From CAZMNY01 sp964567745 (GTDB taxonomy: Bacteria > Planctomycetota > Planctomycetia > Pirellulales > Pirellulaceae): a stretch of DNA of 64,000 nt. Below, piece by piece: positions 36,681 through 50,200 of this stretch. Below the pieces are notes generated by a model that had not been told where the DNA came from, made no database searches, and saw only the letters and a list, made by a program, of their open reading frames with translations. Both the position numbers and the translations under genes were made by a program. Where the stretch lies: positions 62,001-126,000 of the forward strand of contig CAZMNY010000017.1 in NCBI GenBank assembly GCA_964567745.1. Direction: 5' to 3'. Position 1 is the stretch's first letter. Each line of letters starts with the position of its first letter.

Positions 36681-37943
36681 TCAGCCGGCGTCGGAGTAGT
36701 TCTTCCGGCCCAGATGTTCGCCTTTTGGCTTGTCAGCTTTCGCACCACACCCGTTCCGTGAATCAACAGGACCAATGCAAAACGGCTCGATGATACGAGC
36801 CATCTGGTCCACGCTGTCGTCGGGCATCTCGGGATACCAAGGCAGAAACACGACGTGCTCCCAGCACCATTTCGCCGTCGTCGCTTGCCTGGCATCTCCA
36901 ATCGCCGGCACGACGGTCATCCGCGACTGCCGTGTCGCGTCAAAACCCGCCTCGCGTAGCCGTTCGCACAAGCCGGCAGGCTCGTCGACGAAGACCGGAT
37001 AAACCCAATATGAATGGTTCGGCGGATGGCTTCGCCCGATTTGACGATCCAATTGACGTCCCATTTCGATCCGGCGTTCGATTCCCCCAAAATCATAGGT
37101 TCGCCATCGACGACGCAACAGTCGAAGCAGCGGGGTGGACGGTCGACGACGTATTTGCGGTGCCAGGTCGGAAGCGTAAAATCCTCGCGCCGCCTAATTT
37201 ACGAGCGAATCGAAGTCGTAGCCGAGGCACTGCACGCAGTGACGGAAGATCGAAGACGCCCGATTGCCCGATAAGGCTTTCAGCGCCGCGAAACGAGCGA
37301 CTCGCCGTACCAAGGTGACGCGGCCCTGCACTGGATCGGCCCGCAACAAGTCCTGCATGCGCCTGCGAAGTTCTGGCGACGAAATTCGCACAACAGCGCC
37401 TCCAAGCGCCGACGCCGTCTTGATCGGTCCGAAGCTAAACATGGCCGCGTCACTGTGCGACCGAGTGTTTGACTGCCCCGAATCGCCAACTCGGCGAAAA
37501 CCCTGTGCACAGTCCTCAACGATCATCACATTGCCCCGCACAATGTCTCGCACCTCACCGAGCTCGACAGAGCTGCCAAACAGGTGGGCGACGACGACCA
37601 TCCGCGACTGCCTTGAGACGGCATTCCGGAGCGACTCCATGCACATGACACCCGAATCATCGGTGTCGACGGGGACGGGAACGAGCCCATGCATCTCCAC
37701 GATGCGAACCATGTCAGGAACGGTGAGTGCGGATAGCAGGACTTCCGAACCGCGAGGGAGCTGCAGAGCTCGCAACATCAAGTCGAAAGCCGAACGCACG
37801 GAAAGGGTAATCAAAAAATCGTCCCGGTCGCTCCACGACGACATGGCTCGTTCATTGGCCGCTCGTCCGCCTGGCATTCCGCAATACGCCGAAGCGGCGA
37901 GAACGTCGAGCCAACCGATGTCGAGTCGCATTCGAACCCACAT
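36681..37943 (-). pseudogene. DegT/DnrJ/EryC1/StrS-type aminotransferase with in-frame TAG
   Basis: From ATG 37943 the frame runs through RDDFLITLSVRSAFDLMLRAL, SEVLLSALTVPDMVRIVE, IVEDCAQGF and the PLP-Lys175 motif FSFGPIKTASALGGAVV to a TAG at 37194-37196 after YDFDSLVN. The same frame continues without further stops for 171 codons to 36681. It contains RRWRTYDFGGIERR, SHPPNHSYWVYPVFVDEP and MTVVPAIGD, the C-terminal domain of the family. The intact protein would be about 420 residues. Sugar aminotransferases of this family act on nucleotide-diphospho-keto-sugars in surface polysaccharide pathways, but no partner genes lie nearby. The initiating codon (MWVRM or M5) is uncertain. Confidence 0.85.
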
Positions 37944-38134
37944 GATGTCCCACGATCAGCTTGCGGCGAATCAAAAACCAGGCCGGCCTCTAGATGTCAT
38001 AGTCTGTTCAGCCGTCAATCTTGCCCACAATCGACTGCGGCTTCGAATGTGTTGCTCGAGAATGCGTCACGAGTCACAACTCTTGAACATATCCTAGAAG
38101 TCGCCCAACGTTTTCGCGAGGCGGACGGAACAAG

Positions 38135-38166
38135 AAAAGCTCCCGGCATGCACCGGGAGCTTTTGT
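38135..38166 (-). terminator. Strong intrinsic terminator downstream of the giant gene
   Basis: A 12-bp stem AAAAGCTCCCGG/CCGGGAGCTTTT with a 6-nt loop. On the minus strand it is followed by TTTTCTT and lies 55 nt beyond the stop of the giant gene. It could also work on the plus strand. Confidence 0.9.
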
Positions 38167-38220
38167 TAACTCGATTCAACTATCAATCGTCATGTCAAAT
38201 CAACGTGATGACTCAGCCGA

Positions 38221-41200
38221 TCAAATGTCACCTTCTTCGCCAAACACGTTGGCGATAATCGTGTCGACAACGTCGGCGTCGGCATCACTGCCAGCCGAGC
38301 CAGCCAATTCGTCGGCGTAACGATTCAGATCGCTGTCGTCCGACAAATCCATGGCCCGCAGTGCCGCATCGACGGGCATGTCGTTGTTGACCACGACCGC
38401 ATCATCTGTCGACTTGGCTCGACGATCCATCGTGACGTTGCTCGGCGGCATCACGAAGAACTGTTGGCCTCGCGACTCCCCTTCGCCTGTTCCGAATCCT
38501 TCGCCTTCTGGACTTCCGCCACCATTGTTAAGCGAGTCGTTGAGGGCTTGGATGACGAGGAACGCGTCTTGCAAGTCGAGCTTGTTGTTGCCGTTCGGGT
38601 CGCGATAGGCTCGTCGAGCACCGGAATTGTCCGGAGGCGAGACGGGCGTCAGGAACGGCGCCGAAGGCGGAATCGGCAAGTCGATGCCGACGCCATATCG
38701 TCGCAAGTCGGAAATCAGGATCAGCGGATCCAACGCGGTCAACACGAGGTCGTCGTCGACGTCCGCAGGGAAGAACGGATTCTTGTGTGGCGTTGGATTC
38801 ACCGAGACGGTCAGGTCGACTGTCGTCGGCTGCGAAACGGCCCCAAGGGTGTCGGCAACCGTGTACTCGAAGGAATCGATTCCGGTGTATCCCGGATTCG
38901 GTTGATATCGCACTTCGCCAGATGGCAGAACTTGCGTCGTACCATTTGTCGGCGCCGTTACGACGGTGACCGAAAGTGGATCGAGTCCATCGTCGTCCGA
39001 ATCGTTCGCGAGCACGTCGATATCGACGGCGACTTCTTCGACGGTGCCAGACGTGTCGGCAACCGTAGTCGGGAAGTCCGTGACCACGATCGTAACCAAT
39101 GCGGTCTCAGCCGAAACCGAGAATTGATCGCGAACCATGTAGCTGAACGTATCGGTGCCGATAAAGTTGGTGTCCGGAGTGTAGGTGAACACGCCAGTGT
39201 TGTTATCGACAGTCAACGAACCATTACTTGTGGTCGTCACGACGGTGAACAAGTCAGAGGCGCCGAACTTCCAGTTGCCTTCCGGATCGATATCGTTGTC
39301 CAGCACGCTGATGTCAATCGAAGTGTTAACTTCGTTGATGACATTGTCGTCGACCGCAATTGGCACATCGTTCGAGCCGGTGACTCGAATCGTAATCGTG
39401 CCCGGGTCGCTGCGAGTCGTATGTCGATCGATGGTCCGGAACAGGAATTCAACGTCCCTCGTTTCGCCAGGCTCGAGGTCCTGGAACACCGCGTTATCGA
39501 TTCGGTAGCCAAACGTACCATTCAAGTTGTCCTGAACGAGCAGTTCCGGCGGAATCGAGAAGAAGTCGACTTGATACAACAGCGTCGACGGGTCGTCGTC
39601 GCTATCAATATCATCAGCCGGCAACGACTCAGTGTGGGCCGTCGCATCGTCTTCATCAATCGTGAACAAAGCGTCGAACGATTCAGGCTTATCATTCAGT
39701 CCGGAGACCGTGATGCTAACCGTTGCCGAATTGGCTGACGGCACGGTGCCGTCGGTCACCTGGTACTCAAAGGTATCGACGATCGGAGTATCCGTAGCAA
39801 TCAACATTTGCAGGTTGGTTGCGTTCGTCGGATCGTATTCGAACGTTCCGTTCGAGTACAGCGTGACGGTCGCCCCTTCGGCACTCGTCACAACCAATGG
39901 CGCCGCATCGTTCACAGGTCCGGTCAGAGACGGATCGTAGACTTGAAGCGTGTCGGCAGTGTCGACGTCCTGGTCATTGGCGACCAAGAGTGCGTTGAGG
40001 TTTTGGGTCAGCGGCGTATCTTCATCGGTCGCGAAGTCAGCCAGATTATGAGGTCCGGGGACCGGCGCCGGATCATCCACTGCGACGGGAGCGTCATTGA
40101 CGCCAGTGACGGTCACCGTCACCGTGCCGATCGGGCTCGTGGCGCCGTGTTGATCCGTGGCCTGATACTCGAAAGTAACCTCTCGAGTTTCGCCAGCGGC
40201 CAGGTCTTGGAAGTCGGCACCAGGATCGAATTCGAACGTTCGCGAAACAGCAGTGTTCGGAATCGACGCCGAACCTTCGCTCGGTTGCGAAACGATACTA
40301 TAGATCAACGAATCCGCATCATCATCGGAGTCGACATCGTCACCGTCGAAGATGTTGGTAATCGGCGGTCCGTCTTCGACAGCGCCGTTGGCTTGGTCAA
40401 TGAAGACCGGGCCGGCGGACGGAGCGTCGTTGACGCCGGTTATACGGATCGAAACTGTGGCTTCGTTGCTGAGTGCCGAATGGGAATCGACAGCAAAGTA
40501 GGTGAACTCAATATCTTGCGTTTCACCAGCGGCCAGCGACTGGAAGTCGACTCCGGCCATCGGATCGAAGGTAAACCGACCGTCATCAAGGAATGAAGGT
40601 TGAGTCTTATTCGTGATGGCGCCGCTGCCAGCGGGCAAGTCCGTTCCCAATTGGAACGTCAGCGTGTTGAGCAACGGATTCGAGCTGAACATGTCGTCAT
40701 TGTCGATGTCCGAAGCGTCCAAGAGCTGAGTAATCGGAGCTGCATCTTCGTTGACATTGAGAATGCCAATATCGTTTGCAACCGGAGCATCATTGACGCC
40801 CGTCAGGAGGACGGTGACATCAGCGGGCGGCGAGAAGAGCGTGCCGTCAAACGCTTGATACTGGAAGGTGTCGTTCAGAGGCCCTTCGTTCTCAATCATC
40901 ATTTGAATTGAGAGAGCGGCGGGCGAGTTGATCGGATCGTACACGAACGAACCATCTTCTTCGAGCGTGACGATGGCGCCGAGTGCGGTTGTGATGACGA
41001 GCGGATTGCCCGACGAGGCACCCAGAACGGTGAGCGGATCCAGGTCGACATCCGTATCGTTTCCGAGCACGCCGTTGGCGGCCGAAATCGTCAACACGTC
41101 ATCTTCCGTCGTCTCGTACACGAACGGAGGTTCGGGATCAGGCACTGCGACAGGCGGAGTGCCAGGTAGGATCTCGATCTGATAATCTTCGACTTCTCCG

Positions 41201-44200
41201 TCGGCCGAAAGACCTTCAGGAGTCAAGTTGCCAGCGGTGTTAATTCGGAAACGAGCATAGGTCGTTCCCACAGCTGCTGACAGCGGCGTCGAGATTTGGA
41301 ATTCGGTGTCGCCCGCGTCAACTCGCTGGTTGACCATGATCTGCTCGTTCGAGTCATCCCAATCGCCATCGAGGTTGAAGTCGATCCAGGCGTTGACGAT
41401 ACCCGAATCGGACGCGGTGATCGTGATGGGCGTGAGGATGAACGAGTTGAGGCCCGAGGCAAACACGACGCCATCTTCGTCGTCCACGACACCCGTAGCG
41501 TCATCGGCATCGGCCGCAGCAGACGGCAAACCGTCGACTTCGCCGTCAGCTTCGACGCCCAATATGACCGTGTTGTTCGCCACACCGTGACGGGCGCCCG
41601 AATCGGCGGTCAACACCGGGAAGGTGCCCGGAGCGTCGCCGAAGTCGAGTTCGACGTTCGGCATGATGATAGTGAAGAGCGTTTCAAAGTTGGGCTGGTT
41701 ACCGGCAAGCTTGTTGCCTGCCGCATCCGCGATCGCTCCGACGAAGAACGCCAGCATGTCGCCGCCGACGCTCAACGCGTCGTCTACGTAGTACGACGAT
41801 CCGCCGCGAAGCGAAGTCGACACACCTTGCAACACGCTGCCTTCAATTTCCTGAAGAACCTTACCGCTGAGCTGGAACGCACTGAATGCGGCCGTTGGCT
41901 CGTAGACAACCGGAACGGCTCCGCCAGGTACGCCGGTAACCGTCAACTTCGAGTCCGCCACAATCGTGACGAATTTCGGCGTATCGATCAAATCAACTTG
42001 ACCGTTGCCGATGTTGACTGGGTTGAGGCCGAGCGACGTGAGTTCGATCGCAGCAACAATGGCATCGGCGATCTCGTCGTCGGTGCTTGCTTGATTGAAT
42101 CGAACGACTCGGTTTCCGGCTGTAATCTGACCGTCACGGTCGAATTCGAACGTGAACGAATCGACATCGTTATGGATGATAAACGTCTCTTGGTCTTCGA
42201 CGCCAATGGTCGAACCTTTTTGCGTCACGCGAGTGAACACGGTATCGACCACGTGGTTAACGCCGGTGCCAAGTTCAACAACTCCGTTGCCCTGATTCGT
42301 CGGCGTAAGGCCGAGGTTGGCCGCATTGATGGCGGCAATCATTGAGGCCGCGATGTCATCGAGCGTCATCGTGGAGTCGACATCGATCTGGCGGTTGCCG
42401 GAAATGATGCCGTCGCCAATGTCCGTGTCTTCGAATTCGAAGTCGATCGGGCCGTTGCCGTTAATGATCGAGCCTTGGTTGCCCAGCGGATCGGTCGTCA
42501 CGGTGCCGGCGTCACGAACACCTCGAACGAAGAACAACGGCGATGAACCGTTGACGGAAGTCGTCGCCCAGTCGAACGGCGAAAAGAACGTCAATTCGTT
42601 GACGCCCGCCGTCTGGAATCCGTTCGTGCCGTCGGTCACAGCTGGCAAAGGCGACCAGAAACCGCCATCCCAGTATTCCCAGTCGACTATGTACGTTCCG
42701 ACACCCGCGGTGGAGATGTCCAATGACACCTTGTCAAACTGCGAGTTGTATCCAAAGTACACAGCATCGTTGAAGCCGGCACCGGTCGGGAAGATTTCCC
42801 AATCGTCCGGGGTCGGCGAATTCGCATCGGCTGTTTCATCAGTGAAGCTGCCGATGAGGAAGTTTTCTTGCAGCACCGAGCCGAAGAAGTCCGAAACCGA
42901 ATCGTCGATGGTGAACGTTTGACCGTCGACGATACCGCCGGCACCGACTCCAGCTGGCGGAATCACCAAGGAAAGAGGACCTGGCAACTGCAAGGTCGTC
43001 GTTCCCTGAATACCCGGGTTTCCGGTCAACAACAGGTTCGGCGTGTCGTTGAGGAGCATCGTGTGATTCGGGGCGCCGCCAACGTGAATCAGGCCTTCGC
43101 CAGTGTTCTTCGGCGTCAATCCGAGGCCCGCCGCGACGATTTCGCTAACGATCGCGTCGGTCAATTCGTCTTGCGACAGTCCGTACGTAAAGTGAATCGG
43201 AGTTCGCGTTCCGACAACGCCGTCGCCAATTTGATCGTCTTCGAATTCGAACACCACCGCGGTGGCACCGTCACCGACCGTGAAGCGGTTGGCGTCTCGC
43301 ACGACTGCCGGGATGCCTTCTTGCGTCAGTACGGAAAGAGTCGGATCTAGCGACACGCCAGGACCGGCGCCTAGCAGCACTTCACCATCACCCTGATTCG
43401 ACGGCAACAATCCCATTCCGGCGCCAGACAGCGCGGCGACGATTGTGTCAGCAACGTCATCCACCGTCGTTGCGGCTGAGATGTCGACCGGAATGTTGCC
43501 GCTCAGGAAGCTCGCCGGGACGTTGGCGTCGAACTCGAACGTTGTCCGGATCGAGCCGATGATCACGTCAAACGTCTGGCCATCGGCCACACCACCCGGG
43601 TTAACGCCTCGAGGCGGAACAATCAACGTCAACGGTTTCGGCACATTGAGACTGAATCCACTTTCGAATTCGAATGTGACCGTATTACCAACGGTATCTT
43701 CGATGTAGAACGATTCACCATCGACGACCGTTCGACCATCCGGCACTTCGAATACGAAACGATGCTCGTTGTTGAGCCGAATCACATAAATGCTGTTATC
43801 GGGCCAGAGACCGGAAACGTGCGTCAGCCGAATCGTATTGCTCGTCTCGTCGTACTGGAAGGTGTAGTCGTCGCCTTCCCGCAGCAATTGGCCATCTTGC
43901 GTGATGGTGACTTTTTCGCTCGCAACCGTTCCGTCATCGACTCCGATGCCTTGACCAGAACTGTTCGTATCTGAGCCATCGACAAGCTGAACCGAGAAGT
44001 GGGTCACTCGAGTGCTTTCGAGCCGCACGACGGTTTCAGTCGGGTCGACATCAATACCGGCAGCGTCGTTGTCTCGAGGATTGATGAGCACAGCTGTCGG
44101 ACCGATAAAGTCAGCTCGATCAACGGCGCCGCGATCCTTAAACACGTCGGCGCCAAGACCGGACGGAGGCGACACGTTCGGATCGTCAACTCGCAACTGC

Positions 44201-47200
44201 CCCTGCGTGTCGAGCTCAGGCGCCAGAATCGGCGAGACGCTGATGCCCATCGCGTCCTTGATCGATACAAAATCGTCGCGATCTTCCAACGAGTCGATCG
44301 CACTATCGATCACTCGAGACAGCTCGGCCGGATAGAAGTTGTAATCGGCCGTGTTGAGGAACAGTCGTTCGAAACCGCCGGCGATAATACTGAAGTCCTC
44401 GCCGGGCGACGTCAGATTGGTGTCAACCTGATTGTGCTGATAGAGCGAGGCGCCGATCACGGTCGTCGGCGAATCGATGTGAATAATGCCTGCCTGCAGG
44501 TTGAGGAACGTGTTGTTGAGTAGAGTCGGGCTCGATCGATCGGAGATCATGACGCCCGTTTCCGGCAACAATTGATTGTCGTTGTTCGTCAACGGCTTGA
44601 TTGGCAGGAAGCTCGACTTAACATTCGACGCTCCGCTGATCACGATAAACTCTTCCGCCACGGCGTTGATTGCCGTGTAAGGCACATCGTGCCCGAAGTT
44701 CTGCGGGAGGTAATCTGCGTTGGTCGGCGTGTTGTTCTTCGGTCCGCCTGCCGTTTGTCCTTGCGGACCGCCGAGGGCCAAAGCGCTGACGCCGACAAGT
44801 CCGTTTCCGATTGCCGCGGCCGTGGCCACAGCCACTTCCGGATTGCGGTAACCAGTGCCTCGGTTGCCGTTGTTGGGAATCGGAGTCGGGTCGATGAAGA
44901 TTCCGATGTTGCCAGCGGCAACGCCATCGTTCGCCGAATCGAACTCATACGTCACAGTGGTGTTGATATCGCTGACCTCAATGGTCGAACCATCGGGGAT
45001 CAATGTTCCGTCGACAGCCTGAATGACCCATCCGCGCGGTGCGTGGACGTTAATATCGATCTCGTAGTCGCCTTCGCTCGCGGGACCACGACGGCCGCCG
45101 AGATCGAGAGCACTATAGACATCGTTCCCGTCGCCGCTGACGCCAACGTAGTACGACCCAGCGCGAGTCGCCGTGAAGTCGATATACGAATCGAAGCTGG
45201 CGATTTCGCCCGGCGCCGCATCATCGGCGCTAATCGCGACTTCTTTGCCGACCGAGTTGAACAGTCGCAGCAAGGAGTCAAGGTTGGAGCCAATGGTGTT
45301 GGCGTCGATGTCGATCGTGACACGGTCGCCTTGGCCCAACTGAATTTGATAGAAGTCGACATCTTGCGAAGGATCGACCGGAATCGAGCTACCATCGCCG
45401 ATGCTGGCTTGATCGACATAGAATTCCGGCAGCGGCACCCTGCCCTGACGGGACACGACAGCTTTGCCGAGAATGTCATTCGGCTCGTCGATCGCTGTTC
45501 CAGCAAATGTCGACTCGGTGCCGTCGTTACCGTAAATCGTATTGTTGACAATTCGAGTAAACGCTTCAGATGCGTTAGCGATCGGCACTTCACGCAGCGT
45601 GTTGAAGCTGCCCGGAGACGTGTCGACGATACTCGACACATTCTCCACGTAAACGGCCCATGACGGGGCTCCAGGTTCGCCGACCGCGCGGCTAGGTGCC
45701 ACAGTCGCTTGCACCACCAAGGAAGTGCCGTTGGTGACCAAAATGCTACTGTTGATCGCCTCGCGAATCGCGATCGCCATTTCCAGTTGCGAGTAACCAG
45801 TCGGTCGACCCAAGTAGACGTCGTCACGACGATAGAAGACAGGCACGTTGCCCGGCGTCCAGCCGTTACCGCCATCCAATCGGCTGCCGAGCGGCGCGCC
45901 GCTACCAGAAATGTCTTCAAATTCAAACGTAACCGTCGTGCGGTAGGCCGTGATTTGGAAGGTATCGGCGTCCTGCACTTGGTTGCCAGACGTTCCACCG
46001 CGAATCTCAAGCGGATGCAGCGGGACGATTTCCCACGGCTGCTTGTTGCCGCTGACGTGAATGCCACCCAAGCCGGCGCCTGCCATCACGTTGTTGGTGA
46101 TCGTGGCGCCAGTCGCCAATCCGCCAACCACATCGTCATTCGTAACGAGCAAGTTGCGGACGGCTCCGGCATGCGTTCCCAGGAACCCGACTTGAACTCT
46201 CTCTTCTTTGTCGCGTTCGGAAGCGTCGGAGACGATCGCGAAATCGCGAATGTTCGTCAAACGATTCGACTCGACAATCAGCTGACCCTGATCTCGGTGA
46301 CGGTTCAAATCACCGTATCCGCCGTGATCTTGCGTCGCGATGTCGCTGACAACCGCATTGCCGTACAAGTTGATCAAGTTGGATGTCGAAACAACGCCGG
46401 TGACTTCACCGTCTGACAAGCCAGCTTGGATATCGATAATCGCTTGGACTGAAGCGGAATTGATCGCGTCGCGAATACGACGTGCGATTACATGGTCTTC
46501 CGTCGCGTTGTCGAACAGAATTTCAACGTGGGAGTTATCGGATACGCCGTTGCCAACCGCCGTGTCTTCGAACTCGAACGTCACTTCGCTGACGCCGTCG
46601 CTGATAGTAAATGTATCGCCATCGCTGAGGGCCGAACCGGCCGGAACGTCGATCGCCAGTCGCTCAGCCAATCGATCGTTGGTGTCGATCGAGGTCTCGA
46701 GCCGAAGCGTATTCAGGTCGGTTGTCCGCGGGAATGTAAACTGCGTTTCGCCAAATTCGGTTGCTCGGCGAATCTCGAGTTGATAGTCGCCGACCAAGAT
46801 CTCGGACGGGATTACTGGGTTAGGCGCGAAGCCAGGATTGTTGTTCGAGTACGACACCATCTCGCCGCGTTCGGCGAAACCGACCACGAAGTCATCGATC
46901 AAGGCGCCTTCGAATCCAATGCCGCCGATTGCCGTCGTGTCGTATTCGATCAACAGCTTGAGGTCGTCTTGACCAGCCCAGTCGCCCAAGTCTATTCGAC
47001 TTTGTCGCCATGTGTTGGAAAGGCCGACATTATTGACGAGTCCAGCGTCTTTGGCCGCCAAGACGACAGGCGTCGTCGAGCCCTGCTGGATCGAGACGGT
47101 AAAGTCGTGCTCGTCAGCAGCATGCAGATAGTAGTTGAAGTACAACGTCGGCAGATCGGCCGCCGAGTAGCCTTTCAAGCTGAACGATTCGGACGTCAAC

Positions 47201-50200
47201 ACACCGCCGATGTCTTGCGGGACGTCAACCAATCGCCAGAAGTCGCCTGCGCTGGGGATGTACGGTCCATCCGGTGTGAACGGATCATCCGTTCCGTCGG
47301 CGGTCGTCAATTCGAAGGTGTCTGGAGTCGCGCCGCCAACGGTGTGCAAACCGTTCGCCTGACGGATTCCTTGTACGCCTTCCACGTAGACGAGCTGGCC
47401 ATCAATGAGGCCGTGGCCGGGAGACGTGATCACGACGGGATCGGCCGCCGTCGCGTCGTCAATTTCGCCCGTGTACTGCGAGCCAAAGAAGAAGCTGGCA
47501 CCGCCGTCGTGTCGATCGTCGACTCGGTGGTCTTGGACGGAAACCTGCAATACGTATTCGTTGCCGACGATCGGCACCGCACCGTCAAACGGCGTGATCG
47601 GAATATGTCGGGTGACTTCGAGGACGTAAATGCCCGGCGTCGCGAAGAGGAAATCCAAGTACGGCTCGAGCGGCGGGTTGAAGACGGTATCGCTACCACC
47701 ATCACCATCGGTCGGCAAAGCCGCGTCCTGGTTGGAAGCCAGCAAGCCTCCGTTAACCGTGTAAAGCGCTAGTTCCGCATCCATGAATTGGCCGTCAAAG
47801 CCGCCCGGATGAAGTTGAGCGGGGAAGTCCATATCGACTTCGAAGATACCCCAAGAATTCGGCTTGGTTACCTCGAACTGATAGAAGTCTCTAGTGCCAT
47901 CGCCGGTTCCTTTCACAGTCACGTGAGGGAAGAACCGTGAGGTGTTGATCGGCGGCGTACTGTCATCGCCGATGTTCTTGTCGTAGCCAAGGTGCCAAAT
48001 CTCATTCTCGAGATTCTGACCGTTGGCCAACGTGTCGTTGGGCTCTTGCTCAAGCACGTCACTGGCACGCCCACGACTGTCATCAAAGATGTTTGTAAGA
48101 CCGTGTCCGGCATCAACGTCACGCGTGGTTTCGATATTCCAAACCACATCGGAGATCGCCAAGCCTCGAGCTTCGTCGGCACCCGTTTGTACCGACATCA
48201 GTCCGCCTGTGAAGAATGGCTGCGGAACGCCGGCAGCGTCGAAAGCGTACAGGTCGCCTTCGTTGTCGACGGCAAAAGCCAAGTCGAAGAACGCGTCGCC
48301 TGCCGATTGAACCGGTCGTTGAGCCAAGCTCTCAAACGTTCGGCCGACCTTCGCGTCGACCGCAATCTGCAAGGTGTAGGTGTCCGTCAAGCCAAGCGGA
48401 ATCGACTGAACGCCGTTCAAGTCCGGATTCCGTTCGCCGACCATCACGACGTAAGTCGTGTCTTCGGCCAACTGGAACGTACCATCGAGCGTTCCGAGAA
48501 TGAACGGATCGAGTCGACTGACGCTACCAGCCTGACCGGCGGTCGGTGAGAAGTCGTTATTGCTGTCGCCGCCAACGATGAACAACTCAACGTCCGTGGC
48601 ACCATCGAGCGCGTCGTCGCCGAAGTCGATATCGAACACCGCTTCGATCGGGTCATCGCTAAGCGGGGTCGTGAACGAGAAGAAATCGAAGGTCGCCGAC
48701 GAATCGGGATTGAACCGCAGGACTTCGTCCGTGCCTTCACTGGTAACGTACAGCAAGTCGTCCGGTCCGATCGTGAGCCCGACCGGGTCCTGCAGCGGCG
48801 TAAAGCCGGAAGGTGCAAAGCTGTCGATGAACACACCCGTCGTCGCGTCAAAACGCTCGATCGAGTCGGTGCCGTAGCTAGCGACATAAAGGTGACCATT
48901 GTGGAACACCATCTCGCGCGGATCGGTCAAGTTGCCGGCCGTACCTGCAAACGTGTCGAAGAAGGTGCCGGTGGTCGCGTCGTAGCGAAGGACTTCGTTT
49001 GTTCCACCACTGGAAACGTAGAGCAGTCCGCCGTCGGTGAAGGCCAAACCAGTCGGACGATCCAAACGGCCGCCATCGCCGTTGGCGACGAGCAGTTGTT
49101 TATAGGCGCCGGTCGTCCCGTCGAAGATGAGAATGCTGTCGTTGGCCGTACTGCTGATATAGAGGTCGCCAGTCGTCGGGTGGAACGCCAGATCGCTTGG
49201 ATCCTGAATACCACCACTAAACTGAGGAATGAACCGTGGCAGAACTTCATTGCCGGTCGTTTTGTCGTATCGACGAACGTCGGAATCGACGATCAGGAAC
49301 ATGTCGTTGTTGACCGCGGCCGGACCAAATGTGACTCCGGTGGGCGAGGTCACGGTGCCCAGGTCGCTGACGAATGGGCCGGCGGCTTGATCGAATTTGC
49401 CGGTGGTCGGGTTGTAGGCCAACACGCTTTGACTGAGGGCGTTACTGACGACATAAAGTCTGCCGTCCGGGCCGAATTCGATTCCCTGTGGCTCGTTGAG
49501 TCCGCCCGTATCAAACGGGGTGAACGCGTCGATAAACGCGCCAGCCGGGTCGTATTGAAGCACCTTGTCGCTAAGCGTGCTGGAAATGATCAGATCGCCT
49601 GCCGGATCAAACACAAATCCGGACGGACCTTCCAATCCCTGATCGTCCGCAGAGATAAAGACACCTGTGCCCGCCGGTACAGCGACGTCCGCAATGATGT
49701 TGAATCGCAGCACTTCGTTGGTGATCGGACTACTCAAGTAGAACTGACCGCCGTGGAAGACAGGCTGAGCGAAGTCGAGGTCGGCGTTGCCGCCATCGGC
49801 GTCAAATCCAGCCAATCCCGGAGCGACAAATTCGCGAACAAAATCACCAGGCATCAACGGCCCCGCGGGCGAGACAATTTTGAGTTCAATGACGTTGCTG
49901 CCGCCCGCGAAAACCTCGTTGACAACGTACAAGTTGCCGTTCGGGCCAACCGTCAAGCCACTCGGTTCGTTGAGCTCAGGCACGGTCGAGAACAAGCTTG
50001 TCGCGCCAGAGGGTTCGCGAAGCGTAATCGTGTTCCCGTTGAAGTTCGAGATATACAAATTGCCGGCGGCGTCGAAGGCCAAGCCAGCAGGGCCGGCCAG
50101 CGACGGGGCGGCAATTCGACCAAAGAACAAGCCCGTATTAACGTCGAACTCCAAAACTTCATTCGTAGCAAAACTGCTGACGAAGAGGTTTCCGTTCGGG

